In this document: positions 14,970 through 23,452 of the stretch, piece after piece
How the letters are laid out: each line of letters starts with the position of its first letter
Numbering within the stretch: the stretch's first letter is position 1
DNA from: Streptomyces sp. WAC06614
GTDB lineage: Bacteria > Actinomycetota > Actinomycetes > Streptomycetales > Streptomycetaceae
Reading direction: 5' to 3'
Assembly: GCF_003949795.1 (NCBI RefSeq)
Contig: NZ_RPRY01000002.1
Location: forward strand, 1-64,000
DNA: 64,000 nt
Translations under genes and position numbers: made by a program
Notes under the pieces: generated by a model
What the model saw: only the letters and a program-made list of their open reading frames with translations
What the model was told of the DNA's origin: nothing
Databases searched by the model: none

Positions 14970-17165
14970 TTACGGGGCCGACAGGCCCAGGGTGTAGGCG
15001 CCGGAGCCGCTGTAGGCGTGGATCACGTAGCGGTAGTAGCCGGGTGAGCCGTTGTAGCTGATGTCCTCGTTCTCACCCTCCGTGCCGGAGACGGCCACGT
15101 TCACCCAGCCCGAGCCGTTCCACTTCTGCAGGTAGAGGTCGAAGTCGGTGCCGGCCGGGCCGCGCAGGCAGCCGGTGTGGGTGCCCGAGGTCGCCGACCA
15201 GTAGTACGAGCCGTCCGGCTGGGCCGCACTCTGGCCGGACGCCAGGGTGCCGCGGTAGGTGTACTCGGTGTTCTCGCAGCCGGTGGGCGGGGTGGTGGTC
15301 CCCACGGCCAGGGTGTACGTGACGCTGTGCGTGGCCGAGCCGGTGCCGGTCACCGTGATCGGGTAGGTGCCGTTCGGCGTGCCCGCCGCGACCGAGACGG
15401 TCATGGTGGCGGCGTTGCCGGAGGTCACCGAGGACGGGCTGAAGGAGACCGTGACCCCGCCGGGCTGGCCGGAGGCCGAGAGCTGGACGGTCTGCGGGTC
15501 GCCGCCGACGGTCGAGGTCTTCACGGTGGCGGTCACCGACGCACCCGGCTGGGCCGAGCCCGAGGTCGGGTCGAGGGCGAGGGTGAAGTCCGGGGTGTTG
15601 GTGCCGCCGCAGTCGGTCTCGCCGGACTGGGCCGGGACCCGGATCGCGTCCCACGCCGCCTTCACGGCCTGGCACTCGGCGCTGCCGTAGGTGTTCTTGG
15701 CGGAGGCCAGGGTCGCCTTGCGGGCGGCCGGGTGGTTCCATGCGGAGGTCTTCATCAGCAGGGCGCCCATGAAGATCTTGCCGGCCTTCTGGATGCCGAT
15801 GCCCGTCACGGACGAGGGACCGCCCGCGCATATCGGGCTCGCGGGCTTGCCGCCGCCCGGGTTGGAGCCCTCGGCCAGCAGGTAGAACCAGTGGTTCTGC
15901 GGGCCGGCGGCCGCGTGCACCTCGGTGCCGGAGCTCAACTGGTTGTAACAGTTGGGGTCGTTGTTGGCGAGCGACGGGTTGTACATGTAGCGGATCGGCT
16001 TGTTGTCGCCGAGGAAGTTCAGCTTCTCGCCGACGGTGTAGTCCGGGGTGTCGTTCGGGTTGTTCGCGAAGTGCTCGGTCAGCGCGCCGAAGATGTCGCC
16101 CGTGGACTCGTTCATCCCGCCGTTCTCGTTGGACGAGCCGGAGGAGCCGGGGGTCTTGTCGAAGATCTCGTGGCCGTACTCGTGCGCGACGACGTCGATG
16201 CCGGTGAGCTGCATGGTGCCGTTCTGGTTGCGCCCGTAGGTGGTCTTGGTGCCGTCGTAGTAGGCGTTGACCTCGCTCAGGCCCGCCCGGGCCGGGACCA
16301 TGCCGCCCTGGCCGTTGATGCCGTTGTAGCCGAACCACTGCTTGAGCATGTCCGACTCGCGCTGGGCGGCGTACATGATGTCCACGCAGGCGGTGACCAG
16401 GTCGTTCGCGCCGCCGTTGCCCCAGGGCGAGGAGCCGGTGTACGCGCTGCCGTTCTGGCCGCCGCACTTGAACGAGCCGCGGCCGGTGTCCGTCATGGAG
16501 GTGGCGGCGGTGTCGATGGTGACATTGCCGTTGTGGTAGCCGCGGCCGTCGGCGTGGCGGACCTTCTCGGTGGCCCGGACGACCTTGCCGGTGGTGGCGT
16601 CCACGTACGTGTCCAGGCCGCTGGGCGTGTTCCGCGCGGTCCGGCCGGCCACCAGGACGTGCCAGGCCAGCACGCCCTTGCCGTCCTTGACCAGCACGGT
16701 CAGCTCCGGCTCGGTGGCCTCCTCGACGGAGGCGAGCTGGGCGCGGGCGGTGGCCGCCGCGGCCGCCGCCGGCACCGTGGCCCGGGTGGACAGGCTCAGC
16801 GCGGGGGAGGCGGCGGCGGCGAGGTTCCGGACCGTGCCCGAGCTGTCGGCGAGCACCACCGCGTCACCGCCGCCGTGCACCGGGACGCCCCGGTACGTGC
16901 GCTGGTACGCGGTGTAGAAGAGACCGTCGGCCCACGGGGTCACCGAGGTCCGCACGAGCTTCTCGTCGGGGCCGTGCCGGAGCCCGTCGAGCCCGCTGCT
17001 CGCCGCCTGGTCGGCGGCGGCGAGGGCGAGGGACCGGCCCCGCTCGGGGGGTGCGGGCTGCGGCGCGGGGGAGGCCGCCGAGGCGCTGCCGGCGACCGCG
17101 CCGGCGAGGCACGCGGTGAGCGCGAGGGCGGCCGCGGCCGCGGTACATCGGGTGCGATACAACAT
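14970..17165 (-). CDS. Secreted M4-family (thermolysin-like) zinc metalloprotease
   Basis: A 731-aa secreted neutral protease precursor. A Sec signal (residues 1-30, ending SASA) is followed by the FTP/PepSY propeptide (to about residue 205), then the M4 catalytic domain with HEYGH at 328-332 and the third zinc ligand in GGMNESTGDIFG. A Gly/Ser-rich Ig-like segment (DFTLALDPTSGSAQPG, about 525-620) and a C-terminal pre-peptidase domain (to 731, ending YVIHAYSGSGAYTLGL) follow. It should degrade extracellular protein. A divergent LysR gene and a shared intergenic dyad suggest local control. Confidence 0.95.
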   Translation of the reverse strand: MLYRTRCTAAAAALALTACLAGAVAGSASAASPAPQPAPPERGRSLALAAADQAASSGLDGLRHGPDEKLVRTSVTPWADGLFYTAYQRTYRGVPVHGGGDAVVLADSSGTVRNLAAAASPALSLSTRATVPAAAAAATARAQLASVEEATEPELTVLVKDGKGVLAWHVLVAGRTARNTPSGLDTYVDATTGKVVRATEKVRHADGRGYHNGNVTIDTAATSMTDTGRGSFKCGGQNGSAYTGSSPWGNGGANDLVTACVDIMYAAQRESDMLKQWFGYNGINGQGGMVPARAGLSEVNAYYDGTKTTYGRNQNGTMQLTGIDVVAHEYGHEIFDKTPGSSGSSNENGGMNESTGDIFGALTEHFANNPNDTPDYTVGEKLNFLGDNKPIRYMYNPSLANNDPNCYNQLSSGTEVHAAAGPQNHWFYLLAEGSNPGGGKPASPICAGGPSSVTGIGIQKAGKIFMGALLMKTSAWNHPAARKATLASAKNTYGSAECQAVKAAWDAIRVPAQSGETDCGGTNTPDFTLALDPTSGSAQPGASVTATVKTSTVGGDPQTVQLSASGQPGGVTVSFSPSSVTSGNAATMTVSVAAGTPNGTYPITVTGTGSATHSVTYTLAVGTTTPPTGCENTEYTYRGTLASGQSAAQPDGSYYWSATSGTHTGCLRGPAGTDFDLYLQKWNGSGWVNVAVSGTEGENEDISYNGSPGYYRYVIHAYSGSGAYTLGLSAP

Positions 17166-17251
17166 CTGCTCCGATCAACTGTGGGGGTGGAGTCAGGGGG
17201 ATCGCGCCGAGTATGGGCGTGTGCATGACCGGATCGGGACATCCTTGCAGG

Positions 17252-17269
17252 CATAAGGCCCGCGTTATG
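17252..17269. promoter_or_regulatory. Inverted repeat between protease and LysR genes
   Basis: CATAA (17252-17256) and TTATG (17265-17269) form an 8-nt-spaced dyad, the most AT-rich spot in the 137-bp divergent intergenic region. It resembles a LysR-type binding site, although the spacing is T-N12-A rather than the consensus T-N11-A. It lies 34 nt before the LysR start. Confidence 0.4.
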
Positions 17270-17302
17270 GTGCGCCGGGCGCCGCGTGCGTACCCTGCCG
17301 AA

Positions 17303-18271
17303 ATGCAGCTGGAGTTGAGGCATCTACAGGCCGTCTGCCGGATTGCGGAAGCGGGCAGTCTGGGCCGGGCGGCCACCCGTCTGGGCGTCTCGCAGCCGGC
17401 CCTGAGCGCCCAGCTACGCCGGATCGAACGGGTCGCCGGAGGCGAGCTGTTCTACCGCGGCCGGCGCGGTGTCGAGCCCACCCCGCTGGGCCAGTTCGTG
17501 CTGGCCAAGGCCCGTCGGGTGCTCGGCGAGATGGATGCGCTGGCCGCCGGAGCCCGGGCCGCCACGACCGCGGACCGCCCGCTGCGGCTCGGCTGCATCC
17601 TGCTGGTCCTCGTCGACGGCCTGCTGGCCCAGCTCGACCTGCTGCTGCGGGAGCGGGAGGTCGCCGTCGAGCTGGAACACTCGGTCACCGCCCTGACCCG
17701 GATGCTGGGCGCCGGACAGTACGACGTGGTCCTGTACGGCGAGGTCAACGACCACGAGGTACCGCTGCCCGAGGGCGTGGTGGCCCGCACGTTGATCGCC
17801 CGCGAGCCCTTCTGCGTCCGTCTCTCCGACCGCCATCCGCTCGCCGGCCGGCCCCGCATCGACCTCGCCGACCTGGCCGGCGAACCCTGGATGACGCTGG
17901 TCGAGGACGACGACGGCGGACCGGAGGCCCTGGTCACCGCCTGCCGGAAGGCCGGCTTCACACCGCTGCTGCGGCACCGGATCACCGACCGGAAGATGCA
18001 CTACGACCTGATCGCGGCCGGCCGCGCCGTCTCGCTGACCCAGCCCACCGCCCCGCCGACCCCCGGCACCGTCCTGCGTCCCCTGACCGGCGACCCGGTC
18101 ACCGGCCGGATCCGGCTGGCCTGGAACCGTTCGGCCGTCCCGGCGGCCCATGCCGACCTGCTCTACCGGGCCGCCGCCCACGCCTACCTGGCCAACCTCG
18201 ACAACAACCCGTTCCACCGCACCTGGTGGGACGCCCGGCCCGAACTGCACCCGGTGCTCGACCGAACGTGA
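17303..18271 (+). CDS. LysR-family transcriptional regulator
   Basis: A 322-aa LysR regulator. The N-terminal winged helix is LRHLQAVCRIAEAGSLGRAATRLGVSQPALSAQLRRIER (residues about 4-42), followed by the linker helix and a periplasmic-binding-like effector domain to the C-terminus. ATG 17303 fits the family start; upstream ATGs in the frame would add residues with no homology. No clear ribosome site is present, so the message may be leaderless. The divergent arrangement with the secreted metalloprotease is classic in Streptomyces and suggests that it activates that gene. Effector unknown. Confidence 0.9.
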   Translation: MQLELRHLQAVCRIAEAGSLGRAATRLGVSQPALSAQLRRIERVAGGELFYRGRRGVEPTPLGQFVLAKARRVLGEMDALAAGARAATTADRPLRLGCILLVLVDGLLAQLDLLLREREVAVELEHSVTALTRMLGAGQYDVVLYGEVNDHEVPLPEGVVARTLIAREPFCVRLSDRHPLAGRPRIDLADLAGEPWMTLVEDDDGGPEALVTACRKAGFTPLLRHRITDRKMHYDLIAAGRAVSLTQPTAPPTPGTVLRPLTGDPVTGRIRLAWNRSAVPAAHADLLYRAAAHAYLANLDNNPFHRTWWDARPELHPVLDRT

Positions 18272-18461
18272 GGCCCGGTGCACGGTCCGCGGTGTCCGGC
18301 CGCGGTGCGTACGCGCGGAGACCGGCGTTCGCCGGTTGTACGACGAACCGTCACGGAGGAGCCCCCGGGACGTACCCGGAAGGCGCTGTCCTTGGGGCGC
18401 TCCTCCACCCCTCGTCCTCGCCCCACGCCACCGTCCCCCCGTCCCCAGAGGTCGTCACCCC

Positions 18462-20522
18462 ATGGCTGAACTCAACCGCCGCAGGTTCCTGCAGATCGCG
18501 GGCGGTACCGCCGCGCTCACGATGCTCGACCAGAGCATCGCCCGGGCCGCCGCGATCCCCGCCCAGGGCAGCACCGGAACCATCCAGGACATCGAGCACA
18601 TCGTCGTCCTGATGCAGGAGAACCGTTCCTTCGACCAGTACTTCGGCACCATGAAGGGGGTCCGCGGCTTCGGCGACCCCCGCCCGGTGCTCCAGGACAA
18701 CGGCAAGTCCGTCTTCCACCAGTCGGACGGCGTCAAGGACGTCCTGCCGTTCCACCCCCAGGCCGGCGACCTCGGCATGCAGTTCGTCGAGGGCCTCGAC
18801 CACGACTGGAACGGAGGCCACAACGCCTACAACAACGGCAAGTACAACAAGTGGGTCCCCGCCAAGACCGCGACCACCATGGCGTACATGACCCGAGGGG
18901 ACATCCCCTTCCACTACGCCCTCGCCGACGCGTTCACCGTCTGCGACGCCTACCACTGCTCGTTCATCGGTGCCACCGACCCCAACCGGTACTACCTGTG
19001 GACCGGCCACACCGGCAACGACGGCACCGGCGGCGGCCCGGTCCTCGGCAACCAGGAGGCGGGCTACGGCTGGAAGACGTACCCCGAGCGCCTGGAGGCC
19101 GCCGGGATCTCCTGGAAGGTCTACCAGGACATCGGCGACGGCCTGAACGCCGCCGGCTCCTGGGGCTGGATCAACGACGCCTTCCGCGGCAACTACGGCG
19201 ACAACTCCCTGCTCTACTTCAACGCCTACCGCAACGCCCAGCCCGGCAGTGCCCTCTACGACAAGGCCCGCACCGGCACCGACGCCAAGGCCGGGGAAGG
19301 CCTCTTCGACCGCCTGCGCGCCGACGTCACCGCGGGCACCCTGCCCCAGGTCTCCTGGATCGCCGCCCCCGAGGCCTTCAGCGAGCACCCGAACTGGCCG
19401 GTCAACTTCGGCGCCTGGTACATCTCCCAGGTCCTCGACGCCCTGACCTCGAACCCGTCCGTCTGGGCCAGGACCGCCTTCTTCATCACCTACGACGAGA
19501 ACGACGGCTTCTTCGACCACGTCGTGCCGCCGTACCCGCCGGCCTCCAGCGCCTGGGGCCTGTCCACCGCCGACGTGACCAAGGACCTCTACAAGGGCGG
19601 CGGGGGCTACAACGCCGGCCCCTACGGCCTCGGCCCGCGCGTCCCGATGATCGTCGTCTCGCCCTGGAGCAAGGGCGGCTACGTCTGCTCCGAGACCTTC
19701 GACCACACCTCCGTCATCCGCTTCATGGAGAAGCGCTTCGGCGTGGCCGAGCCCAACATCTCGCCCTGGCGCCGCGCCGTCTGCGGAGACCTGACCTCGG
19801 CCTTCGACTTCACCGCCGGCGACCCGGCCCCCGCCGCCCTGCCCTCCACCGCCGGCTACCTGCCCCCGGACCACAACCGGCACAGCAGCTACCACCCCAC
19901 CCCGCCGGCCACGGGCGCCCTCCCCGCGCAGGAGACCGGCGCCAAGCCGACCCGCGCCCTCGGCTACGCGCCGTACGTGGACGGCACCCGGACCCTGTCC
20001 ACCGGAAAGTTCACCCTCACCTTCGCCTCCGGTCCCACCCTCGGGGCGCACTTCCACAGCACCTCGGGCAACCGGACCGACGGCCCCTGGCCCTACACCG
20101 TCGAGGCGGGCAAGACCCTCTCGGACACCTGGAGCACCAGCAGCTCCACGGGGTACCAGATCGACCTGACCGTCTGGGGCCCGAACGGCTTCCTGCGCAC
20201 CTTCAAGGGCCCCACCAAGAAGTCCGGCCCCGAGGTCACCGCCCGCCACGACGGCACCACGGGCAACCTCACCCTCACCCTCACCAACTCCGGCTCGGCC
20301 GCGGTCAACCTCACCGTGACCAACGCCTACGGGGGCGGCGCGCAGACCCTGCGCGTCGCGTCCGGTGCCACCGTCAGCCACGTCGTGGACCTGCGCACCA
20401 CCGGCCGCTGGTACGACGTGCGGGTCGTCTCCGACCTCGACACGACCTTCCTGCGGCGGTTCGCCGGCCATGTGGAGACGGGCGCCCCGGGCGTCTCCGA
20501 CCCGGCGCTGCGGACGGTCTGA
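18462..20522 (+). CDS. Tat-exported phosphocholine-type phospholipase C
   Basis: A 686-aa phospholipase C of the phosphoesterase family (PlcN/PlcC-like), which hydrolyses phosphatidylcholine and related lipids outside the cell. The Tat signal is NRRRFLQIAGG (Arg pair at 6-7). The hallmark active-site block MQENRSFDQYFG lies at 51-62, and later conserved blocks include GATDPNRYYLWTGH, FFITYDENDGFFDHVVPP and GPRVPMIVVSPWSKGG. The last 160 residues are two small beta domains (DUF756 type). Phosphate limitation control is plausible, but I could not define a Pho box in the 190-bp upstream gap. A 16-bp tandem repeat starts at its stop codon. Confidence 0.93.
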   Translation: MAELNRRRFLQIAGGTAALTMLDQSIARAAAIPAQGSTGTIQDIEHIVVLMQENRSFDQYFGTMKGVRGFGDPRPVLQDNGKSVFHQSDGVKDVLPFHPQAGDLGMQFVEGLDHDWNGGHNAYNNGKYNKWVPAKTATTMAYMTRGDIPFHYALADAFTVCDAYHCSFIGATDPNRYYLWTGHTGNDGTGGGPVLGNQEAGYGWKTYPERLEAAGISWKVYQDIGDGLNAAGSWGWINDAFRGNYGDNSLLYFNAYRNAQPGSALYDKARTGTDAKAGEGLFDRLRADVTAGTLPQVSWIAAPEAFSEHPNWPVNFGAWYISQVLDALTSNPSVWARTAFFITYDENDGFFDHVVPPYPPASSAWGLSTADVTKDLYKGGGGYNAGPYGLGPRVPMIVVSPWSKGGYVCSETFDHTSVIRFMEKRFGVAEPNISPWRRAVCGDLTSAFDFTAGDPAPAALPSTAGYLPPDHNRHSSYHPTPPATGALPAQETGAKPTRALGYAPYVDGTRTLSTGKFTLTFASGPTLGAHFHSTSGNRTDGPWPYTVEAGKTLSDTWSTSSSTGYQIDLTVWGPNGFLRTFKGPTKKSGPEVTARHDGTTGNLTLTLTNSGSAAVNLTVTNAYGGGAQTLRVASGATVSHVVDLRTTGRWYDVRVVSDLDTTFLRRFAGHVETGAPGVSDPALRTV

Positions 20523-20590
20523 CGGCATGACGGTGTGACGGCATGACGGTGTGACGGCACGAGGGGGTGACGGCACGACGGTGTGACGGC
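20520..20590. repeat. 16-bp tandem repeat starting at the phospholipase stop codon
   Basis: Four copies of TGACGGCATGACGGTG (variants with GGCACGA) run from the TGA of the phospholipase gene to about 20590. A related alternation of GTCATCGTCACCG follows at 20649-20683, just before the next gene. Confidence 0.85.
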
Positions 20591-20696
20591 GGGTCCGCTG
20601 GGAAGAACGAACGGCGACCCGTCCGTCACACCCGCCCCGCCCCGCCACCGTCATCGTCACCGTGACCGTCATCGTCACCGCCACCGAGGAGACCGC

Positions 20697-21455
20697 ATGG
20701 CCATCGCCCACCGCAGGATCGGCACCGGACCCGTCCGCGTCCTCGTCCTGCACGACTGGTTCAGCACCTCCGGCCACTGGGGCTCGGTGCTCGACCACTT
20801 CGACCCCGAGCGGTTCAGCTACGCCTTCCTCGACTACCGCGGCTACGGCGACCGCCGGGAGGTCCCCGGGCGCTACGACCTGGCCGAGATCGCCGACGAC
20901 GCCCTCGCCCTGGCCGACGAGCTCGGCTGGGACACGTTCAGCCTCATGGGGCACTCCATGGGCGGCAAGGCCGCCCAGCAGGTGCTCGTCCGGGCGCCCG
21001 AGCGGATCGAGCGGATCGTCGGCATCGCTCCCGTGCCGGCCGCGCCGTACGTGATGGACGAGGCCACGCACGCCCTGTTCTACGGCGCCGCCGAGGACCC
21101 CGCCAAGCGGCTGGCCATCCTGGACCTGGTCACCGGGCAGCGGGCCTCCCGGCACTGGCTGGCGGGCATGGTCGCGCGGTCCCTGGAGACCTCGCTGCCG
21201 GAGGCCTTCGCCGGCTACCTCGCGAGCTGGCAGACCCTCGACCTGTCGGACGCGGTCAAGGGCAGCACGGTGCCGGTGCTGGTGCTCGTCGGCGAGTACG
21301 ACCTGGCCCTGACCACCGAGGTCATGCAGGCCACCTGGAAGGCCTGGTACCCCCACTGCCGCGTCCACTCCCTGCCCGGCAGCGGCCACTATCCCCCGGT
21401 GGAGACCCCGGTGGCCTTCGTCACCGCGGTGGAGTCCTTCCTCACGGCGGCCTGA
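20697..21455 (+). CDS. Alpha/beta hydrolase
   Basis: A 252-aa alpha/beta hydrolase. The nucleophile is Ser87 in GHSMGG, the acid is probably the Asp of VGEYDLAL, and the base is the His of GSGHYPP; HDWFSTSGHW provides the oxyanion region. The ribosome site GAGGAG precedes ATG 20697. It lies 174 nt after the phospholipase gene on the same strand. Substrate not predictable; a non-haem perhydrolase or esterase role is possible. Confidence 0.88.
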   Translation: MAIAHRRIGTGPVRVLVLHDWFSTSGHWGSVLDHFDPERFSYAFLDYRGYGDRREVPGRYDLAEIADDALALADELGWDTFSLMGHSMGGKAAQQVLVRAPERIERIVGIAPVPAAPYVMDEATHALFYGAAEDPAKRLAILDLVTGQRASRHWLAGMVARSLETSLPEAFAGYLASWQTLDLSDAVKGSTVPVLVLVGEYDLALTTEVMQATWKAWYPHCRVHSLPGSGHYPPVETPVAFVTAVESFLTAA

Positions 21456-21629
21456 GGCGCTCCCACGCCGGCCTGAGGGCGTTCCCACGGCGGCCTGAGG
21501 CGCTCCCACGCCGGCCTGAGGGCGTTCCCACGGCGGCCTGAGGGCGTTCCCACGCCGGCCTGAGGGCGTTCCCACGCCGGCCTGAGGGCGTTCCCACGCC
21601 GGCCTGAGGGCGTTCCCACGCCGGCCTGA
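21446..21629. repeat. 22-bp tandem repeat spanning a stop codon
   Basis: Eight copies and one partial copy of GCCGGCCTGAGGGCGTTCCCAC (21- or 22-bp variants). The array begins 7 nt before the end of the hydrolase stop codon, so the last two sense codons are part of the first unit. There are no unique spacers, hence no CRISPR. Confidence 0.92.
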
Positions 21630-21750
21630 CGGCCTGCCGGCGCCCCGTCGGGCGGCCCGTCGGCGGCCCGGGCGGGACGCCGTAGGCTCGCTCCTCGGAC
21701 GTGCACGCCCCGCCCGTGGCGGCGGGGACCCGCAACGGAGGAGTGACCCC

Positions 21751-22392
21751 ATGACGATCGCCCGCCCGGGCCGCCCGCAGGACCTGCCCGCCCCGGACGT
21801 GCTCTGGGCGCGCTGGGGCCTGGTCGCCGTGCTGGAGGCCACGGTGGCCGCGGAGGAGCGCGGCGGCCACCGCACCGGCCACTGGATCGACGGGCACGGC
21901 CTCCGGCTCGACGACTGCGGCTGCACCTGGTGGACGCTGTCCCGGCTGGGCGAGGGGCGGTTCGTCCTCTACGGCGAGGACGAGTCGAGCGGCGTCAAGT
22001 GGCACGAGCCGGCCGTCGACATGCTGGCGACCGGGCCGGACTGGCTGCCGTACGAGCGCCTGCGCGAGCTCCTGGAGGGCTACGAGCTGGGCTGCGTCTA
22101 CTGGTACGAGAACGGTGCCTGGGCCCGCGCCCCGTACCCCGAGGACCTGTCCGACGACGGGCTGGACTGTGGCATGAGCCGGTTCGTGGACCGCGCGGAC
22201 GCGCTGCGGAACCTCGCGTACGGCGATCAGGAGTGGGGCCGCCCGGCCGTTCCCGCCGAGGAACTGCTGACGGCGGCCGAGGAGCGCCGGCTCACCCCGG
22301 AGCTGCTGCGGGCGGCCGTCGGGGACTCCCCGGCCGCGGCCCGTGAGCTGCCCGCGATGCTGCGGACGCTGGAGCGGACGGGGCTGGGGTGA
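21751..22392 (+). CDS. Conserved hypothetical protein
   Basis: A 213-aa soluble protein with a strong GGAGGAG site before ATG 21751. I do not recognise a named family. It is acidic, rich in Trp/Tyr (RTGHWIDGHGLRLDDCGCTWWTLSRL, ELGCVYWYENGAW), and carries a DDCGC cluster. No signal or membrane helix. Such proteins occur widely in Streptomyces without assigned role. It is closed by an 18-bp hairpin. Confidence 0.7.
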   Translation: MTIARPGRPQDLPAPDVLWARWGLVAVLEATVAAEERGGHRTGHWIDGHGLRLDDCGCTWWTLSRLGEGRFVLYGEDESSGVKWHEPAVDMLATGPDWLPYERLRELLEGYELGCVYWYENGAWARAPYPEDLSDDGLDCGMSRFVDRADALRNLAYGDQEWGRPAVPAEELLTAAEERRLTPELLRAAVGDSPAAARELPAMLRTLERTGLG

Positions 22393-22396
22393 AAAG

Positions 22397-22436
22397 CCCG
22401 TGGGGGGTACGAGGAAGACCTCGTACCCCCCACGGG
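22397..22436. terminator. 18-bp hairpin between convergent gene and tRNA
   Basis: CCCGTGGGGGGTACGAGG (22397-22414) pairs perfectly with CCTCGTACCCCCCACGGG (22419-22436) around an AAGA loop. It follows the stop codon at 22392 by 4 nt and also lies just past the 3' end of the reverse-strand tRNA, so it may serve both. Confidence 0.85.
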
Positions 22437-22444
22437 GATCACAG

Positions 22445-22518
22445 GGTGAGTGACGGGACTCGAACCCGCGGCCACCTGGACCACAACCAGGTGCTCTACC
22501 AGCTGAGCTACACCCACC
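22445..22518 (-). tRNA. tRNA-His (anticodon GTG)
   Basis: Read on the reverse strand, the acceptor stem GTGGGTG pairs with CACTCAC, the D-arm is GCTCAGCTGGTAGAGC, the anticodon stem-loop is CCTGG-TTGTGGT-CCAGG (anticodon GTG), and the T-arm is GCGGGTTCGAGTCCCGT-like. The base at 22518 gives G-1 and 22445 gives C73, the identity pair special to tRNA-His. CCA is not encoded. No integrase gene is adjacent. Confidence 0.97.
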
Positions 22519-22614
22519 ACGACGGGCGGCGGACCGCCCGTTCGATGTGCACGCACAGCATAGCGGATCAGCGGGACCGTTCCGGCACGGGAGGTCCGGG
22601 AGGCCGCCGCCGCC

Positions 22615-23343
22615 CTACCGGGCGGCGGCGTGGGCCACGGCGGCGGTGGCCAGCGCCCGCAGGACCGGGTGCGGCCGGGTCCCGTCGCCGTACAGCTCGG
22701 GCTGGAAGAGCGTGGCCAGGAAGAAGGGGTGCTCCGTCAGCTCCACGATCCGCACCTGCCCGTCCTCGTCGTGCCCGGACAGCACCAGGCCGTGCTCCAC
22801 GAGCACCGGAAGGTGCCGCTCGACCGGGCCGTACTGGCAGTGGTAGCGCTCGGTGGACCGCTCGGCCCCGAGCACCGCCTCGGCGAGCGATCCGGGGCGG
22901 GCGTGGACCACGCCCTCGTGCCCGACGAGCGAACAGGCGAGCGGGGCGATCAGCGGATCCTCGGCCTCCGGGTCGTTCTCGGCGTGGCCGGCACCGGTCA
23001 TCCCGCAGACGGTGCGGGCGTACTCCAGCAGCGTGTGCTGGAAACCGCCGCAGGTCCCGAGGAACGGGATGCCGTGCTCCCGCGCCGTCCGCACGGCGGC
23101 GACGGCCCCGGCCTCGCTGGCGTACGGGCTGCCGGGCAGCACCCAGACGGCGTCGAACCCGTCGAGCGGGACGGTGGCGGCGTCGGGCGTCGGGATCCAG
23201 TACGCGTCGAGGACGAGCCCGTCGCGCTCGGCGAGCGCGTCGAGGAGGCCCGGGATCCGGGTGTGGGAGGCGACATGGGGCGAGCGGTCGCCGACGAGGG
23301 CGATCTTGGCGACGTGGCCGTGTGCAGGGGTCATGCGGATCAT
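22615..23343 (-). CDS. Stand-alone glutaminase-like protein related to CTP synthase C-terminus
   Basis: A 242-aa class-I glutamine-amidotransferase-like protein resembling the C-terminal region of CTP synthase (the CTP-synthase-related (seleno)protein family). The nucleophile elbow GTCGGFQH is intact (Cys98). The usual His-x-Glu end of the triad is changed: the block reads ATLFQPELYG, so Gln214 replaces His while Glu216 remains. Glutamine hydrolysis is therefore doubtful. There is no synthetase domain or partner nearby. A LysR gene is divergent (109-bp gap). Start ATG 23343 lacks a clear ribosome site; ATG 23334 is nearly equivalent. Confidence 0.85.
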   Translation of the reverse strand: MIRMTPAHGHVAKIALVGDRSPHVASHTRIPGLLDALAERDGLVLDAYWIPTPDAATVPLDGFDAVWVLPGSPYASEAGAVAAVRTAREHGIPFLGTCGGFQHTLLEYARTVCGMTGAGHAENDPEAEDPLIAPLACSLVGHEGVVHARPGSLAEAVLGAERSTERYHCQYGPVERHLPVLVEHGLVLSGHDEDGQVRIVELTEHPFFLATLFQPELYGDGTRPHPVLRALATAAVAHAAAR

Positions 23344-23452
23344 GGTGCGGGCGGGGAGGTCTTCAGTGCCAACGATTGTTCTGCGTGGGTCGATAAGCGT
23401 TGCTGATGGCAGGTGTTCCTGAGGGCAGCCGGCGGGCTGCCATCCTGCGGGG

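Noticed and set aside
18272-18461. Pho box upstream of the phospholipase C gene
   Set aside because: GTTCGCCGG and GAACCGTCAC are present but do not form the direct repeats of a Streptomyces PHO box.
21446-21629. CRISPR array
   Set aside because: Units are contiguous without unique spacers and no cas genes are present; the same applies to the arrays at 24323 and 43893.
18351-21926. A 1,191-codon reverse-strand open frame
   Set aside because: Antisense to the phospholipase and hydrolase genes, and it crosses the 22-bp repeat.
22445-22518. Integration site of a mobile element at tRNA-His
   Set aside because: No integrase, excisionase or repeated tRNA 3' end was seen on either side.
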